Below are positions 31,577 to 41,989 of a stretch of 64,000 nucleotides of DNA, piece by piece (position 1 is the first letter of the stretch; the number at the start of each line of letters is the position of its first letter). The translations under genes and the position numbers were made by a program. The stretch is taken from the NCBI RefSeq assembly GCF_901764995.1, contig NZ_CABFKI010000002.1:1-64000 (forward strand). The letters run 5' to 3'. The DNA is from Actinobacillus porcinus. Lineage in GTDB: Bacteria; Pseudomonadota; Gammaproteobacteria; Enterobacterales; Pasteurellaceae. Under the pieces are notes generated by a model that was not told the DNA's origin, searched no databases, and saw nothing but the letters and a program-made list of their open reading frames with translations.

Positions 31577-32203
31577 ATGAAATTGGTCGAAGTAAAACAT
31601 CCGTTGGTGAAACATAAATTAGGTTTAATGCGTGCAGCAGATATTAGCACGAAGCATTTCCGTGAGTTGGCGACTGAAGTGGGTAGCCTTCTAACTTATG
31701 AAGCCACGGCAGATTTAGAAGTGGAAAATGTGATTATTGATGGCTGGTGTGGTGATGTTGAAATCCAGCAAATCAAGGGTAAAAAAGTCACCGTTGTGCC
31801 GATTTTACGTGCAGGTTTAGGCATGATGGATGGTGTGTTGGAACATATTCCAAGCGCGCGTATCAGCGTGGTGGGGATGTATCGTAATGAAGAAACCCTA
31901 GAGCCGGTACCGTATTTCCAAAAATTAGCCAGCGATTTAGATGAGCGTTTAGCTATTGTTGTTGACCCAATGTTGGCAACAGGCGGTTCAATGATTGCGA
32001 CTATTGATTTGTTAAAACAACACGGCTGTAAACAAATCAAAGTGTTAGTGTTAGTGGCGGCACCTGAAGGGATTAAAGCGTTGGAAGCCGCGCATCCTGA
32101 TATTGAAGTTTATACCGCGTCAATTGATAGTCATTTAAATGAACACGGCTACATCATTCCTGGTTTAGGGGATGCCGGCGATAAGATTTTTGGAACAAAA
32201 TAA
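31577..32203 (+). CDS. upp: uracil phosphoribosyltransferase
   Basis: Salvage enzyme making UMP from uracil and PRPP. 208 aa from the ATG at 31577 ([19 protein letters not shown]). PRPP motif [16 protein letters not shown] (about residues 128-143), [10 protein letters not shown] and the C-terminal [13 protein letters not shown]. Ribosome site is weak (AAAGG). First gene of upp-uraA. Confidence 0.96.
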   Translation: MKLVEVKHPLVKHKLGLMRAADISTKHFRELATEVGSLLTYEATADLEVENVIIDGWCGDVEIQQIKGKKVTVVPILRAGLGMMDGVLEHIPSARISVVGMYRNEETLEPVPYFQKLASDLDERLAIVVDPMLATGGSMIATIDLLKQHGCKQIKVLVLVAAPEGIKALEAAHPDIEVYTASIDSHLNEHGYIIPGLGDAGDKIFGTK

Positions 32204-32214
32204 TTCTTTTTTAG

Positions 32215-32241
32215 ACCGCACTTTAGGGTGCGGTTATTTTT
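32215..32241 (+). terminator. intergenic hairpin upp-uraA
   Basis: ACCGCAC-TTTAGG-GTGCGGT then TATTTTT. A weakened uptake-signal pair that may reduce read-through from upp into uraA. Confidence 0.5.
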
Positions 32242-32250
32242 GGAGCAAAT

Positions 32251-33480
32251 ATGACAACTCAAATTGAACAACAAAGCAAAGCAAAACAAGCGTTTGTGGG
32301 ACTGCAAATGCTTTTCGTGGCATTCGGTGCATTGGTGCTCGTGCCGTTAATTACAGGCTTAGACGCGAATACGGCGTTATTAACGGCGGGTGTGGGAACC
32401 TTGCTTTTCCAACTGTGTACAGGTAAACAAGTGCCGATTTTCTTGGCATCTTCTTTCGCCTTTATCGCACCGATTCAATACGGCGTACAGGCGTGGGGGA
32501 TTGCGGCTACGATGGGGGGCTTGGCTTGTACAGGTTTGGTGTATTTAGCCTTAAGTGCTTTGGTAAAATTGCGCGGTGCCGCGATTTTAGAACGCATTTT
32601 CCCACCCGTGGTTGTTGGTCCGGTAATCATTATTATCGGTATGGGATTAGCACCTGTCGCGGTAGATATGGCGGTTGGTAAGGGCAGTGCTTATGCCTAT
32701 AATGACGCGATTTTAGTGTCATTAGTGACCTTGTTAACAACCCTTATCGTTGCGGTTTTCTCGAAAGGTATGATGAAGCTCATTCCAATTATGTTTGGTA
32801 TCGCTGTGGGCTATATCCTTTGCTTATGCTTAGGGCTAATTAACTTCCAGCCAGTGTTGGATGCCGCTTGGTTTAGCATGCCGAATTTAACGGTACCTGA
32901 GTTTAAATTAGAAGCGATTTTATATTTGCTTCCAATTGCCATTGCCCCAGCGGTAGAACACGTGGGCGGTATTATGGCGATTAGCTCAGTGACGGGTAAA
33001 GATTTCCTAAAAAAACCGGGATTACACCGCACTTTATTAGGTGACGGCGTGGCAACTGCAGCCGCATCATTGGTTGGTGGTCCACCCAATACCACTTACG
33101 CAGAAGTAACCGGTGCGGTGATGTTAACGCGTAACTTTAACCCGAACATTATGACTTGGGCGGCTGTGTGGGCGATTGTGATTTCATTTTGTGGCAAAGT
33201 AGGCGCATTCTTATCTACGATCCCAACCATTGTAATGGGCGGTATTATGATGTTGGTATTCGGTTCTATCGCGGTGGTGGGAATGAGTACATTAATTCGC
33301 GGTAAAGTGGATGTGACGGAAGCGCGCAATTTATGTATTATTTCTGTGGTGATGACATTTGGTATTGGTGGAATGTTTGTGGATGTAGGCGGAATGTCGA
33401 TTAAAGGTATTAGCTTATGTGCGATTGTGGCGATTATCCTGAATTTGGTCTTGCCGAAAGCAGAGAATAAGATCGACTAA
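32251..33480 (+). CDS. uraA: uracil permease UraA
   Basis: Proton/uracil symporter of the NCS2/NAT family, 409 aa with 14 predicted helices. Family motifs: PAVEHVGGIMAISSVTGKDF (substrate-binding Glu), GDGVATAAASLVGGPPNTTYAEVTGAV and the GGIMMLVFGSIAVVGMSTL segment. Works with upp, the preceding gene, to take up and trap uracil. Confidence 0.95.
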   Translation: MTTQIEQQSKAKQAFVGLQMLFVAFGALVLVPLITGLDANTALLTAGVGTLLFQLCTGKQVPIFLASSFAFIAPIQYGVQAWGIAATMGGLACTGLVYLALSALVKLRGAAILERIFPPVVVGPVIIIIGMGLAPVAVDMAVGKGSAYAYNDAILVSLVTLLTTLIVAVFSKGMMKLIPIMFGIAVGYILCLCLGLINFQPVLDAAWFSMPNLTVPEFKLEAILYLLPIAIAPAVEHVGGIMAISSVTGKDFLKKPGLHRTLLGDGVATAAASLVGGPPNTTYAEVTGAVMLTRNFNPNIMTWAAVWAIVISFCGKVGAFLSTIPTIVMGGIMMLVFGSIAVVGMSTLIRGKVDVTEARNLCIISVVMTFGIGGMFVDVGGMSIKGISLCAIVAIILNLVLPKAENKID

Positions 33481-33509
33481 ATGCGGTTAAAATCTAATAC
33501 ATTTTATTG

Positions 33510-33539
33510 GGGCGAATGATAGAAATTCGCCCTTTTTTG
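33510..33539 (+). terminator. uraA terminator
   Basis: GGGCGAAT-7 nt-ATTCGCCC followed by TTTTTT, 30 bp after uraA. Confidence 0.85.
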
Positions 33540-33574
33540 TTTAAAGCAAAGGAGTATGGTTTATCCCTACGAAA

Positions 33575-34399
33575 TTAATGCGTTGCGGCTCCCAACGTGC
33601 CGTCATCTTCCATTTCTTTTTTCACACCATGAACTTCACGGATTTTTTCGCCATCTTTGAAAAACACAAAACCGCCGTGTTCCATTTTCGTCCAAGTTTC
33701 ATTTTGGGTGAGTGGAAAGGTGGTAATTAGCGAGACTTTATCCGCTTCAGTGGTGTAATGGGTAAAATCAATCACCCCGTCATCATCCACGCGCTGTACT
33801 TTACCAAAGGGCGCTTGGCGTGTGATGTAGTGAAGGTTGGTGGAACAATGGGCAATCATCCATTCGCCATTAGACAGAATAAAATTAAATGTGCCGTATT
33901 GGGAAAGCTGTTTGGTCAGTTCTTGCACCACGGCAAAAATTTCATCTTCCGTAGGTTTTTGGCAATAACGTTTTTTGAGTTGATCGGCAATATAGCAAAA
34001 TGCCGCTTCCGAGTCCGTATCACCAATAGGGCGGCAATAACAGCCTGATAAATCCGGCAAGGCTTTTAAATTACCGTTATGGGCAAATACCCAATTTTCA
34101 CCCCAAATTTCACGGATAAACGGGTGGGTGTTCACAATGCTGACATCCCCTTGCGTGGCTTTGCGAATATGAGCGATCACATTGAGGGATTTGATATTAT
34201 ATTGCTTGACGCAATCCGCTACAGCCGATACGGCAGCGGGTTTTTCATCGCGAAAAATGCGTACACCTTTCCCTTCAAAAAAAGCAATACCAAAACCGTC
34301 CGAATGAGTATCTGTTAAACCCGCACGGCGACGAAATCCTTCAAATGAAAATACAATATCTGTTGGCACATTACAGTTCATGCCGAGTAATTGACACAT
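33575..34399 (-). CDS. class II glutamine amidotransferase, YafJ-like
   Basis: 274 aa from the ATG at 34399, which puts the catalytic cysteine at position 2 (MCQLLGMN) as required for an N-terminal nucleophile hydrolase. Other family features: HSDGFGIAFFEG, AHIRKATQG, the HNGNLK glutamine pocket and GDTDSEAAF. Acceptor substrate unknown. Divergent in position from cysS; REP block lies upstream. Confidence 0.87.
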   Translation of the reverse strand: MCQLLGMNCNVPTDIVFSFEGFRRRAGLTDTHSDGFGIAFFEGKGVRIFRDEKPAAVSAVADCVKQYNIKSLNVIAHIRKATQGDVSIVNTHPFIREIWGENWVFAHNGNLKALPDLSGCYCRPIGDTDSEAAFCYIADQLKKRYCQKPTEDEIFAVVQELTKQLSQYGTFNFILSNGEWMIAHCSTNLHYITRQAPFGKVQRVDDDGVIDFTHYTTEADKVSLITTFPLTQNETWTKMEHGGFVFFKDGEKIREVHGVKKEMEDDGTLGAATH

Positions 34400-34423
34400 A
34401 AATTGCCCCGAAAATAACATGTC

Positions 34424-34530
34424 CCCTATACGCGCCGTATAGGGTTACTTAATCTGAGCCGCGCTGCGGCTCTTTCATTCAGCCCCTGCGGGGCTGGGCT
34501 TAAATAACCTAGCACGGCTCGTGCTAGGTT
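34424..34530 (+). repeat. four-hairpin REP pair (BIME-like), copy 3
   Basis: Four hairpins with 3-nt loops: CCCTATACG-CGC-CGTATAGGG (34424-34444), GAGCCGC-GCT-GCGGCTC (34456-34472), CAGCCCC-TGC-GGGGCTG (34480-34496), AACCTAGCACG-GCT-CGTGCTAGGTT (34506-34530). All stems are perfect. It is the reverse complement of the block at 43243-43362, with the same order and spacers. Confidence 0.88.
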
Positions 34531-34543
34531 AAACAGTTTAGCC

Positions 34544-35920
34544 TTAAACCTTACGCCAAGTCGTCCCACCTGCGCCATCTTCCAACACCACGCCCATGGC
34601 TTTTAACGCATCGCGTGCCGCATCGGCAGCTGCCCAATCTTTGGCGGCGCGCGCGTCATTACGTTGTTTGATTAAAGCTTCGATTTTAGACACTTCATCA
34701 TCAGCCGCATTGCCTTGTAGGAAGGCTTCAGGATCTTGTTCTAATAAGCCTAATACGCCGGCTAATTGTTTTAAACGGCTTGCAAGCACGTTGGCTTTGC
34801 GTTGATCTTCTGTTTTCAATTTGTTGATTTCACGAGCAAGCTCAAATAACACAGCTAATGCCCCCGGTGTATTGAAATCATCGTCCATAGCGGTTTTGAA
34901 ATCTGCCACATACTGATCATCTGCACCAAGTTCCACGAATTCACAACCACGAAGTGCGGTGTAAAGGCGTTCTAAAGCTTTGCGCGCTAAGCCAATATTT
35001 TCTTCGCTGTAATCTAACAGGCTGCGATATTGTGCGGTTAAGAAGAAATAGCGCACGCTTTCCGCATCATACTTGGTCAAAATATCGCGAATGGTGAAGA
35101 AATTATTGAGAGATTTGGACATTTTTTCTTCGTTAATGGTCAGCATCCCTGTGTGCAACCAGTAATTGACATATTCACCATCATGGGCGCAGCAAGATTG
35201 TGCGATTTCGTTTTCGTGGTGTGGGAACATTAAATCTGAGCCACCACCATGAATATCAAAATGGTGACCTAATTCTTTGCTGTTCATTGCGGAACATTCA
35301 ATATGCCAACCCGGGCGACCTTTGCCCCAAGGGCTGTCCCAACTTGGTTCGTTAGGTTTGGACATTTTCCACAACACGAAATCCATCGGGTTTTTCTTCA
35401 CGGATTTAATTTCAACGCGCGCGCCCGCTTGTAATTGTTCTAAATTTTGGCGTGAAAGTGCGCCGTATTTTTGGAAAGATTCCACATCAAACATCACATC
35501 GCCATCTTCCGCCACATAAGCGTGCTTGTGGGCGATAAGGCTTTCCACCATAGCAATAATTTCTGCAATATGTTGGGTAGCACGCGGTTCCACATCGGGA
35601 CGCTGAATATTTAACGCATCAAAATCTTTGTGCATTTCTGCGATCATACGGTTGACTAATTCATCACAAGTTTCGTTATTTTCCAACGCACGTTTAATGA
35701 TTTTGTCATCTACATCGGTGATATTGCGTACATAACGCAGGTTGTAACCAAGATAGCGCAAGTAGCGCGTGATCACATCAAAGGACACAAACGTGCGACC
35801 ATGACCGAAATGACATAAATCATAAACGGTCACACCACACACATACATGCCCACTTGGTTTGGATTAATGGGTTTAAATTCTTCTTTTTCGCGAGTTAAG
35901 GTGTTGAAAATTTTTAGCAT
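34544..35920 (-). CDS. cysS: cysteinyl-tRNA synthetase
   Basis: Class Ia synthetase, 458 aa. HIGH-type motif CHFGHGRTF (about residues 36-44), zinc ligands YVCGVTVYD (Cys28) and [14 protein letters not shown] motif [11 protein letters not shown] (about 265), and the C-terminal tRNA-binding domain. Monocistronic. Unlike in enterobacteria it lies divergent from ppiB, a common neighbour. Confidence 0.97.
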   Translation of the reverse strand: MLKIFNTLTREKEEFKPINPNQVGMYVCGVTVYDLCHFGHGRTFVSFDVITRYLRYLGYNLRYVRNITDVDDKIIKRALENNETCDELVNRMIAEMHKDFDALNIQRPDVEPRATQHIAEIIAMVESLIAHKHAYVAEDGDVMFDVESFQKYGALSRQNLEQLQAGARVEIKSVKKNPMDFVLWKMSKPNEPSWDSPWGKGRPGWHIECSAMNSKELGHHFDIHGGGSDLMFPHHENEIAQSCCAHDGEYVNYWLHTGMLTINEEKMSKSLNNFFTIRDILTKYDAESVRYFFLTAQYRSLLDYSEENIGLARKALERLYTALRGCEFVELGADDQYVADFKTAMDDDFNTPGALAVLFELAREINKLKTEDQRKANVLASRLKQLAGVLGLLEQDPEAFLQGNAADDEVSKIEALIKQRNDARAAKDWAAADAARDALKAMGVVLEDGAGGTTWRKV

Positions 35921-36028
35921 AATTATTCCGTTAAAATTCTGTGAAATCTAACCGCACTTTATAGCACTAATTCGGTTTTTATGGAATAATGCAAGGCGAA
36001 ATTTACTCCCAAAATGAAAGGAAAAATA

Positions 36029-36538
36029 ATGATTACATTACACACAAATTTGGGCGATATTAAAATCGCATTGAACCACGAAAAAGCACCGGTAACGGCA
36101 AAAAACTTTGAAGATTACTGCAAATCAGGCTTTTATAATAACACAATTTTCCACCGCGTGATTGACGGATTTATGATTCAAGGTGGCGGTATGGAAGCCG
36201 GTTTGCGCGAAAAAGCGACCAATGCACCGATTCAAAATGAAGCTAATAATGGTTTAAGCAACAAACGCGGTACCATTGCTATGGCGCGTACTTCTGATCC
36301 GCATTCAGCAACCGCGCAATTCTTCATCAACGTAGCAGACAATAATTTCTTAGATCACCGTTCAAAAGAAATGTTTGGCAAAACAGTGGTGCAAGAATGG
36401 GGCTATGCGGTGTTTGGCGAAGTGGTTGAAGGCATGGACATCGTGGATAAAATCAAAGGGGTGAAAACCGGCAATAAAGGCTTCCACCAAGATGTGCCTG
36501 TGGAAGATATTGTGATTACCTCCGTCACCGTAGAATAA
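36029..36538 (+). CDS. ppiB: peptidyl-prolyl cis-trans isomerase B (cyclophilin)
   Basis: Cytoplasmic cyclophilin, 169 aa from the ATG at 36029 ([15 protein letters not shown]), SD GAAAGGA. Active-site segments [19 protein letters not shown]-type [23 protein letters not shown] and a conserved HRSKEMFG. No signal peptide, so it is the PpiB not the periplasmic PpiA type. Followed by a terminator 6 bp after the stop. Confidence 0.95.
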   Translation: MITLHTNLGDIKIALNHEKAPVTAKNFEDYCKSGFYNNTIFHRVIDGFMIQGGGMEAGLREKATNAPIQNEANNGLSNKRGTIAMARTSDPHSATAQFFINVADNNFLDHRSKEMFGKTVVQEWGYAVFGEVVEGMDIVDKIKGVKTGNKGFHQDVPVEDIVITSVTVE

Positions 36539-36544
36539 CATTTC

Positions 36545-36569
36545 AGGCGAGCATTGGCTCGCCTTTTTT
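36545..36569 (+). terminator. ppiB terminator
   Basis: AGGCGAGC-ATT-GGCTCGCCT followed by TTTTT; only 12 bp before xseA. Confidence 0.85.
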
Positions 36570-36580
36570 ATGAGAGCTTT

Positions 36581-37912
36581 ATGGACAACGCCAATATTTA
36601 TTCCGTTTCTCAATTAAACCACGCGGCAAAAATGTTGCTGGAAGGGCAGCTGGGGCAAGTGTGGTTAACCGGGGAAATTTCTAATTTTAGCCAACCTGTT
36701 TCGGGGCATTGGTATTTGACGTTAAAAGATGAAAATGCGCAGGTGCGGGCGGCAATGTTTCGTATGAAAAACGTGCGTGTGAGTTTTCGTCCGCAAAATG
36801 GTATGCAAGTATTGGTGCGAGCTGCGGTCAGTTTGTATGAGCCGCGCGGAGATTATCAAATTATTATTGATGCCATGCATCCTGCCGGTGAAGGCTTGTT
36901 GCAGCAACGGTTTGAACAACTCAAAATGAAGTTGGCGGTGGAAGGGGTGTTTGCACAAAATCTCAAGAAAAATTTACCGCACTTTTGCAAAACGGTGGGT
37001 ATTGTGACTTCCCCAACGGGGGCAGCGTTGCAAGATATTTTGCATATTTTAAAACGCCGCGATCCTAGCCTGAAAGTCATTATTTACCCAACGGCAGTGC
37101 AGGGTAATGAAGCGACTGCTGAAATTGCGCAGATGATTGACTTGGCAAATGCCCGTGATGAAGTGGATGTGTTAATTGTGGGGCGCGGTGGCGGTTCCTT
37201 AGAAGATTTATGGTGTTTTAATGAAGAACGGGTCGCGCGCGCGATTTTTAATTCCCATATTCCGATTATTAGCGCAGTAGGGCACGAAACCGATGTGACC
37301 ATTGCGGATTTTGTAGCGGATGTGCGTGCGCCAACGCCTTCGGCAGCGGCAGAATTGGTAAGCCGTAATCAAGATGAGTTGTGGCAACAATTAAGCCATA
37401 AGTGCCAACATTTAGAAATGGCGTTAGATCGTTATTTGAGTGGTAAATATCAAACGTTACAACAACTTAACCTTCGGTTGCAGCGTCAACACCCGCAAAT
37501 GCAATTGCAGGCACAAAGCCAGAAAACCGCACAATTAGAACAGCGTTTACAAAATGCGATGCAACGCTTAATGGATAAAAATCGTTATAAAATGACCGCA
37601 CTTTCTACCCGCTTGGCAAATAATCCCTTGCCCCATCAAGTGCAAAAGCAAGGACAATATGTGTCACAACTCCAAGTGCGGTTAGATTTTGCCTTAAAAA
37701 ATAGTTTGAATAAAAGACAACATCAGTTGGCGAATCTATGCGGTAAATTAGATGGATTAAGTCCACTAAAAGTGTTGTCGCGCGGTTATTCCATTGCGGA
37801 AAATGCGCAAGGCAAGGCGTTAACCAGTGTGGCACAAGTTCAGTTAAATGAAAAATTGACCACGCGTTTTGCGGATGGAATAGTGATTAGTCAAGTTATT
37901 GAGATTAACTAG
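36581..37912 (+). CDS. xseA: exodeoxyribonuclease VII large subunit
   Basis: 443 aa from ATG 36581 ([13 protein letters not shown]). N-terminal OB-fold ssDNA-binding domain (about residues 10-105, with [23 protein letters not shown]), catalytic domain with [32 protein letters not shown] and [17 protein letters not shown], then a long coiled coil (about 270-395) and the C-terminal [12 protein letters not shown]. Degrades single-stranded DNA with XseB. The next gene starts one base after its stop. Confidence 0.95.
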   Translation: MDNANIYSVSQLNHAAKMLLEGQLGQVWLTGEISNFSQPVSGHWYLTLKDENAQVRAAMFRMKNVRVSFRPQNGMQVLVRAAVSLYEPRGDYQIIIDAMHPAGEGLLQQRFEQLKMKLAVEGVFAQNLKKNLPHFCKTVGIVTSPTGAALQDILHILKRRDPSLKVIIYPTAVQGNEATAEIAQMIDLANARDEVDVLIVGRGGGSLEDLWCFNEERVARAIFNSHIPIISAVGHETDVTIADFVADVRAPTPSAAAELVSRNQDELWQQLSHKCQHLEMALDRYLSGKYQTLQQLNLRLQRQHPQMQLQAQSQKTAQLEQRLQNAMQRLMDKNRYKMTALSTRLANNPLPHQVQKQGQYVSQLQVRLDFALKNSLNKRQHQLANLCGKLDGLSPLKVLSRGYSIAENAQGKALTSVAQVQLNEKLTTRFADGIVISQVIEIN

Positions 37913-37913
37913 T

Positions 37914-38597
37914 ATGTTATTAGATGTGCTTTTTTACATTGGTTTAGTAGTAGAGGCCATGACTGGTGCGCTGTCTGCCGGTCGTGAGAAAATGGATATC
38001 TTTGGCGTCATTGTGATTGCATTTATGCCTGCGCTTGGCGGTGGGGTTATGCGCGATATTGTGCTTGGACACTATCCATTAAGTTTTGTCACGAATCCCC
38101 ATTGGGTGGTTATCGTGGCAATTACTGCGGTGCTGACCGTTTTAATTGCGCCTTTGATTACACATTTTAACCGCTCATTTCGAACAAGCTTTCTTGTCCT
38201 TGACGGCTTTGGATTGATTTTGTTTTCAATTCTAGGGACTCAAATAGCCTTAGAGATGGGGCATGGGCTTATTATTTCGAGTATCGCAGCGATTCTAACC
38301 GGTGCCTTTGGTGGCGTGTTGCGTGATATTTTGTGTAATCGTATCCCATTGATTTTCCAAAAAGAACTTTATGCGGTTATCGCTTTTTTGACAGCCTGTC
38401 TTTATATCGGTTTGCTTAACGTGGGTGTGTCACTCAATGTATCGATTTTTGTGACGTTAATTATTGGTTTTATTATCCGCTTGCTGGCGATTTATTTTAG
38501 TTGGGGCTTTCCTGTGTTTGATTATCAAGAACAAGAAATTCCAGCGAAAGAAATGTTGCCAAGATTGACTTATCGGCGGAAATATAAAGAAAAGTAA
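37914..38597 (+). CDS. UPF0126 / TRIC-family membrane protein (YicG-like)
   Basis: 227-aa inner-membrane protein with seven helices built from two repeats, each carrying a glycine-rich turn: LGGGVMRDIVLG (about residues 44-55) and FGGVLRDILCNRIP (about 133-146). Related bacterial TRIC proteins conduct cations and YicG-type proteins have been linked to glycine. ATG at 37914, right after xseA. Confidence 0.85.
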   Translation: MLLDVLFYIGLVVEAMTGALSAGREKMDIFGVIVIAFMPALGGGVMRDIVLGHYPLSFVTNPHWVVIVAITAVLTVLIAPLITHFNRSFRTSFLVLDGFGLILFSILGTQIALEMGHGLIISSIAAILTGAFGGVLRDILCNRIPLIFQKELYAVIAFLTACLYIGLLNVGVSLNVSIFVTLIIGFIIRLLAIYFSWGFPVFDYQEQEIPAKEMLPRLTYRRKYKEK

Positions 38598-38614
38598 ACT
38601 ATATGAGTAGTGCA

Positions 38615-38665
38615 AACCTAGCACGAGCCGTGCTAGGTTCGTTAATCCCAGTCCCACTGGGGCTG
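38615..38665 (+). repeat. REP unit (D-C orientation), copy 4
   Basis: AACCTAGCACG-AGC-CGTGCTAGGTT (38615-38639, perfect 11-bp stem), linker, CAGTCCC-ACT-GGGGCTG (38649-38665, one mismatch). It is the left half of the four-hairpin block. Lies between convergent genes. Confidence 0.8.
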
Positions 38666-38677
38666 AAATAAGCGGTA

Positions 38678-39538
38678 TTAATTCGATTTCTTATGCTTTT
38701 CCAATGACTTATGCTGGATTTTGACATTCTTGCCTTTCGCTTGGAAATATTCGCCTAGTTGTTGCGCGATATAAACAGAGCGATGTTTTCCCCCTGTGCA
38801 GCCGATGGCAATGGTTAAATAACTGCGGTTATTTTGTTCCAACATGGGTAGCCAAGTTTCAATGTAATTTCTTGTTTTATAGATAAAATTACTTACTTCT
38901 TCATGTTTGGATAGGAAATCGATCACAGGTTGTTCTAATCCGGTCATTGGGCGTAATGCAGGGTTCCAGTGCGGATTTGGTAAGAAGCGCACATCAAAAA
39001 CATAGTCCGCATCAAGGGGTAAACCGTATTTGAAGCCAAAGGATTCCACAATGATTTTGAGCTCTTTATCCGATTGACCACGCAAAAATTCCCGTAAACG
39101 TTCCGCTAATTCATGGGTTGAAAGCACGCCGGTATCAATAATTAAATTGGCATGTTGAACCAATGGCTCAAGTTGATCCCGCTCTGCATCAATAGCGGCT
39201 TCAAGGGATAAATCCTTGACCGAAAGGGGATGCAAACGGCGTGAGTCGCTGTAACGGCGAATAAGCGTGCTTCGATCGGTGTCTAAGAAAATAATTTTGA
39301 TTTGATGATTGGCGCTCACTTGATTTAAAACGCCGTTTAGGGTTTCTGTTGAATGGGGTAGGTTACGAATATCTAAGCTAATTGCTGCGGCGTTATGTGT
39401 TTTGGATAAAATATCCGCAAGCTGTGGCAATAAATCAATGGGAAGATTATCTACACAGTAATAACCAATATCTTCTAAGGCGCGTAATGCGACAGATTTT
39501 CCTGCGCCTGAACGGCCACTAATGATGATGAGTTCCAT
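38678..39538 (-). CDS. rapZ: RapZ, RNase adapter / nucleotide-binding protein
   Basis: 286 aa. Walker [15 protein letters not shown] (about residues 8-21), Walker B-like DIRN, and a C-terminal domain (about 160-286) with [16 protein letters not shown] and a lysine-rich tail ([11 protein letters not shown]) that binds RNA in E. coli. There RapZ presents the sRNA GlmZ to RNase E to control GlmS. Three bases downstream of ptsN. Confidence 0.94.
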   Translation of the reverse strand: MELIIISGRSGAGKSVALRALEDIGYYCVDNLPIDLLPQLADILSKTHNAAAISLDIRNLPHSTETLNGVLNQVSANHQIKIIFLDTDRSTLIRRYSDSRRLHPLSVKDLSLEAAIDAERDQLEPLVQHANLIIDTGVLSTHELAERLREFLRGQSDKELKIIVESFGFKYGLPLDADYVFDVRFLPNPHWNPALRPMTGLEQPVIDFLSKHEEVSNFIYKTRNYIETWLPMLEQNNRSYLTIAIGCTGGKHRSVYIAQQLGEYFQAKGKNVKIQHKSLEKHKKSN

Positions 39539-39541
39539 AAC

Positions 39542-40042
39542 TTAATCCTGCTCTATAGGAAGTTCAATCTGTTCACCGTACTGTTGGTCGGCAAACTCAA
39601 AAATTTGCCAAATTTCATCCGCACTTTGTGCCGCGCGTAATTGTTTACATAAGGCTTTTTCCGTTAGGCGTTGTGACAATTCTTCCAGTACAGCGATATA
39701 TTGACTACAACAATCTTCGGGAATGAGTACCGCTAAAACCAAATCCACATCACGTTTATCTACCGCATCATAGTCAAGGGGTTCACTTAATTGCAAAAAA
39801 ATAGCGATAGGATGATTTCCTTTTGGTAATTTGGCTCTTGGCATTGCCACCCCATTACCAAGCCCGGTACACCCCAGTTTTTCACGATGAAATAATGCGG
39901 AAAAACATTGTGTATTTGAGAATTCGCCCTCGGTCAGTTGTTTTTCCACCATTCGTCCAATGGCTTCAAACATGGTTTTTTTGCTTGAGTAAACCATGCC
40001 TTGACGGATATTATCGGGCGTTAAGAGCGTTGTGAATTTCAT
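39542..40042 (-). CDS. ptsN: PtsN-like EIIA(Ntr) lacking the phospho-acceptor histidine
   Basis: 166-aa EIIA domain protein that aligns over its length with E. coli PtsN (FHREKLGCTGLGNGVAMP, DAVDKRDVDLVLAVLIP, KQLRAAQSADEIWQI). The active-site His of the family (in GNGIAIPHGKL of E. coli, residue 73) is arginine here (R69 in GNGVAMPRAKL; codon AGA at 39836-39838 on the minus strand). The second conserved histidine motif, THLHTL, reads SQYIAVL. So it is very probably not phosphorylated as usual and may act only as a binding protein, if it is functional. Position between lptB and rapZ is conserved, but rpoN and hpf, which lie here in E. coli, are absent. Confidence 0.9.
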   Translation of the reverse strand: MKFTTLLTPDNIRQGMVYSSKKTMFEAIGRMVEKQLTEGEFSNTQCFSALFHREKLGCTGLGNGVAMPRAKLPKGNHPIAIFLQLSEPLDYDAVDKRDVDLVLAVLIPEDCCSQYIAVLEELSQRLTEKALCKQLRAAQSADEIWQIFEFADQQYGEQIELPIEQD

Positions 40043-40045
40043 AGC

Positions 40046-40771
40046 TTACAGTTTAAATTCTTCACCAAGATAAACCTGCTTCACGTGTTCGTCATTCATC
40101 ACTTCATCAGGTGTGCCTGTAGCGATCATTTTCCCCGCGCTCACAATATAAGCGCGTTCACACACATCTAAGGTTTCGCGCACATTGTGGTCGGTAATTA
40201 GCACGCCCAACCCGCGATCACGCAGATCTTTGATGATTTTTTTAATATCAATTACAGAAATAGGGTCAACACCGGCAAAAGGTTCATCTAACAAAATGAA
40301 TTTGGGATTTGCCGCTAAAGCACGGGCAATCTCTACGCGGCGGCGTTCCCCACCCGATAATGCTTGCCCCATACTGTCGCGAATATGCCCAATATTAAAT
40401 TCTTCAATCAATTCTTCCGCACGATCATGACGTTGTTCAGGGGTAAGATCCTTACGGATTTCCAACACCGCCATCAAGTTATCATAAACACTTAAATGAC
40501 GAAAAATTGAAGCTTCTTGCGGCAAATAACCCACGCCTTTTTGTGCGCGGTTATGCATTGGAAGCAAACTAATATCTTCATCGTCAATACGAATTGTGCC
40601 TTGGTCGTGGCGAACAAGTCCCACGACCATATAAAAAGAGGTGGTTTTACCCGCTCCATTTGGGCCAAGTAAGCCGACAATTTCATTTGAACGAACGGTA
40701 AAGCTGACATCCGACACCACTTGACGTGTTTTATAGCTTTTCGCTAAATGTTCTGCATAAAGCACTGACAT
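40046..40771 (-). CDS. lptB: LptB, LPS export ABC ATPase
   Basis: 241 aa ATPase powering lipopolysaccharide extraction by LptFG. Walker [14 protein letters not shown] (about residues 37-49), signature [16 protein letters not shown], Walker [14 protein letters not shown] and the switch histidine [10 protein letters not shown]. 11 bp after lptA, 3 bp before ptsN. Confidence 0.96.
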   Translation of the reverse strand: MSVLYAEHLAKSYKTRQVVSDVSFTVRSNEIVGLLGPNGAGKTTSFYMVVGLVRHDQGTIRIDDEDISLLPMHNRAQKGVGYLPQEASIFRHLSVYDNLMAVLEIRKDLTPEQRHDRAEELIEEFNIGHIRDSMGQALSGGERRRVEIARALAANPKFILLDEPFAGVDPISVIDIKKIIKDLRDRGLGVLITDHNVRETLDVCERAYIVSAGKMIATGTPDEVMNDEHVKQVYLGEEFKL

Positions 40772-40782
40772 ATTAGATGTTC

Positions 40783-41298
40783 CTATTTTTTCTTCTTGTC
40801 ATTAAGTTGGTTTGGAATTAACACGGTTTTTACGCGGGAATTTGCCGCACTGGATGCATTAAGTTGTTGTTTTTTCACATCATAAGTAATGACATCGCCA
40901 TTAATTTTGCTATCTAATTGTTTTAATTCCGCATTGCCCGTTAACGTGAGAAACTCTTTTCCAAGATCGTAGTGAACTTTGTTCGCTTTGCCGTCAACAG
41001 GTTTGCCATCGTCTAAAAGCTGATGGAATGTCACAGGGCTACCAAACGCTTCCACGGTTTCTTTTTGATTTGAGCCTTCCGGCGGGCGTGTAATGACCAC
41101 TTTATTGGCTTTAATCAAAATCGATCCTTGCGTAATAACCACATTGTCTAAAAATGTCACCACATTATGTTCCATATCCAAAGATTGGTTATCGGAAACA
41201 ATGTTGATAGGTTGATTCGTATCTTCTTTTAATGCCGCCGCAGAAAGCGAAACCAGCATTAATGTGGTGGCGAGTAAGAGATTATTTTTGAATTTCAT
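40783..41298 (-). CDS. lptA: LptA, periplasmic LPS-bridge protein
   Basis: 171 aa with an N-terminal signal peptide (cleaved near SLSAAA, about residue 22) and an OstA-type beta-jellyroll ([43 protein letters not shown]). It links LptC to LptDE across the periplasm. Overlaps the end of lptC by 17 bp. Confidence 0.94.
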   Translation of the reverse strand: MKFKNNLLLATTLMLVSLSAAALKEDTNQPINIVSDNQSLDMEHNVVTFLDNVVITQGSILIKANKVVITRPPEGSNQKETVEAFGSPVTFHQLLDDGKPVDGKANKVHYDLGKEFLTLTGNAELKQLDSKINGDVITYDVKKQQLNASSAANSRVKTVLIPNQLNDKKKK

Positions 41299-41893
41299 AA
41301 TGAGTTTTTACCTGTTCTTTTAAGGTGGCAATTTGTTGTTTTAAGTTGCCGGTTAATTTTAAACCTGTGCTAGTGAGATTTTGTCCATTAACCGTCACCA
41401 TTTTATCGGATGTAATATCTTGTGTGGTTAAGTTAACCATGGCACTTTCTGTTTCAATACGTTGTAGTTTTGAGGTTTCAAGTAAACTCTGCGCAATAAC
41501 ATTGCCTTCTAAATTCAACATATTGTCTTTGGTTAAGGTGGCTTTGTTTGCCGTGAGTTTCCAACTTTCTACTTGATTTTTATCCGCACTTTGCGTGCTA
41601 TCCTGAGACTTATCTTTGCTGAGCGACACATCTAAAACATAAACCACGGGTTGGGTAAAATCCGTATGGCCATCAACGGTAAAATGCTCAACCTTATCAG
41701 ACAACGCAATATACTGTTTTTCGCCTGTTGGGGAAAACACGACCGTTTCCATTTTTTGCCCAATATATTCAGGATGTTCAGGCGTTTTAATTAAATGTGT
41801 TAATTTATCATCATCTTGATTTAGCGAATAAAACCAAGCCAGCAATCCTAGCGTGATAACAGCTAAAACCAGATTCCAACGAATATTCATCAT
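41282..41893 (-). CDS. lptC: LptC, LPS export membrane protein
   Basis: 203 aa bitopic protein: one transmembrane helix (about residues 6-22) and a periplasmic jellyroll (PEYIGQKMETVVFSPTGEKQYIALSDKVEHF). It passes LPS from LptB2FG to LptA. A Ser/Asp/Gln-rich insertion (about residues 85-105) is longer than in E. coli. First of lptC-lptA-lptB-ptsN-rapZ. Start could also be the second ATG. Confidence 0.92.
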   Translation of the reverse strand: MMNIRWNLVLAVITLGLLAWFYSLNQDDDKLTHLIKTPEHPEYIGQKMETVVFSPTGEKQYIALSDKVEHFTVDGHTDFTQPVVYVLDVSLSKDKSQDSTQSADKNQVESWKLTANKATLTKDNMLNLEGNVIAQSLLETSKLQRIETESAMVNLTTQDITSDKMVTVNGQNLTSTGLKLTGNLKQQIATLKEQVKTHYEIQK

Positions 41894-41989
41894 GACTTTG
41901 TGTCTATAAACTAAAATAAGTGCGGATCATAGCATATTTTAGGGAAATGGTGTGTATCGTCCGGAAATAAATTCAGTGACGTTGATTTT

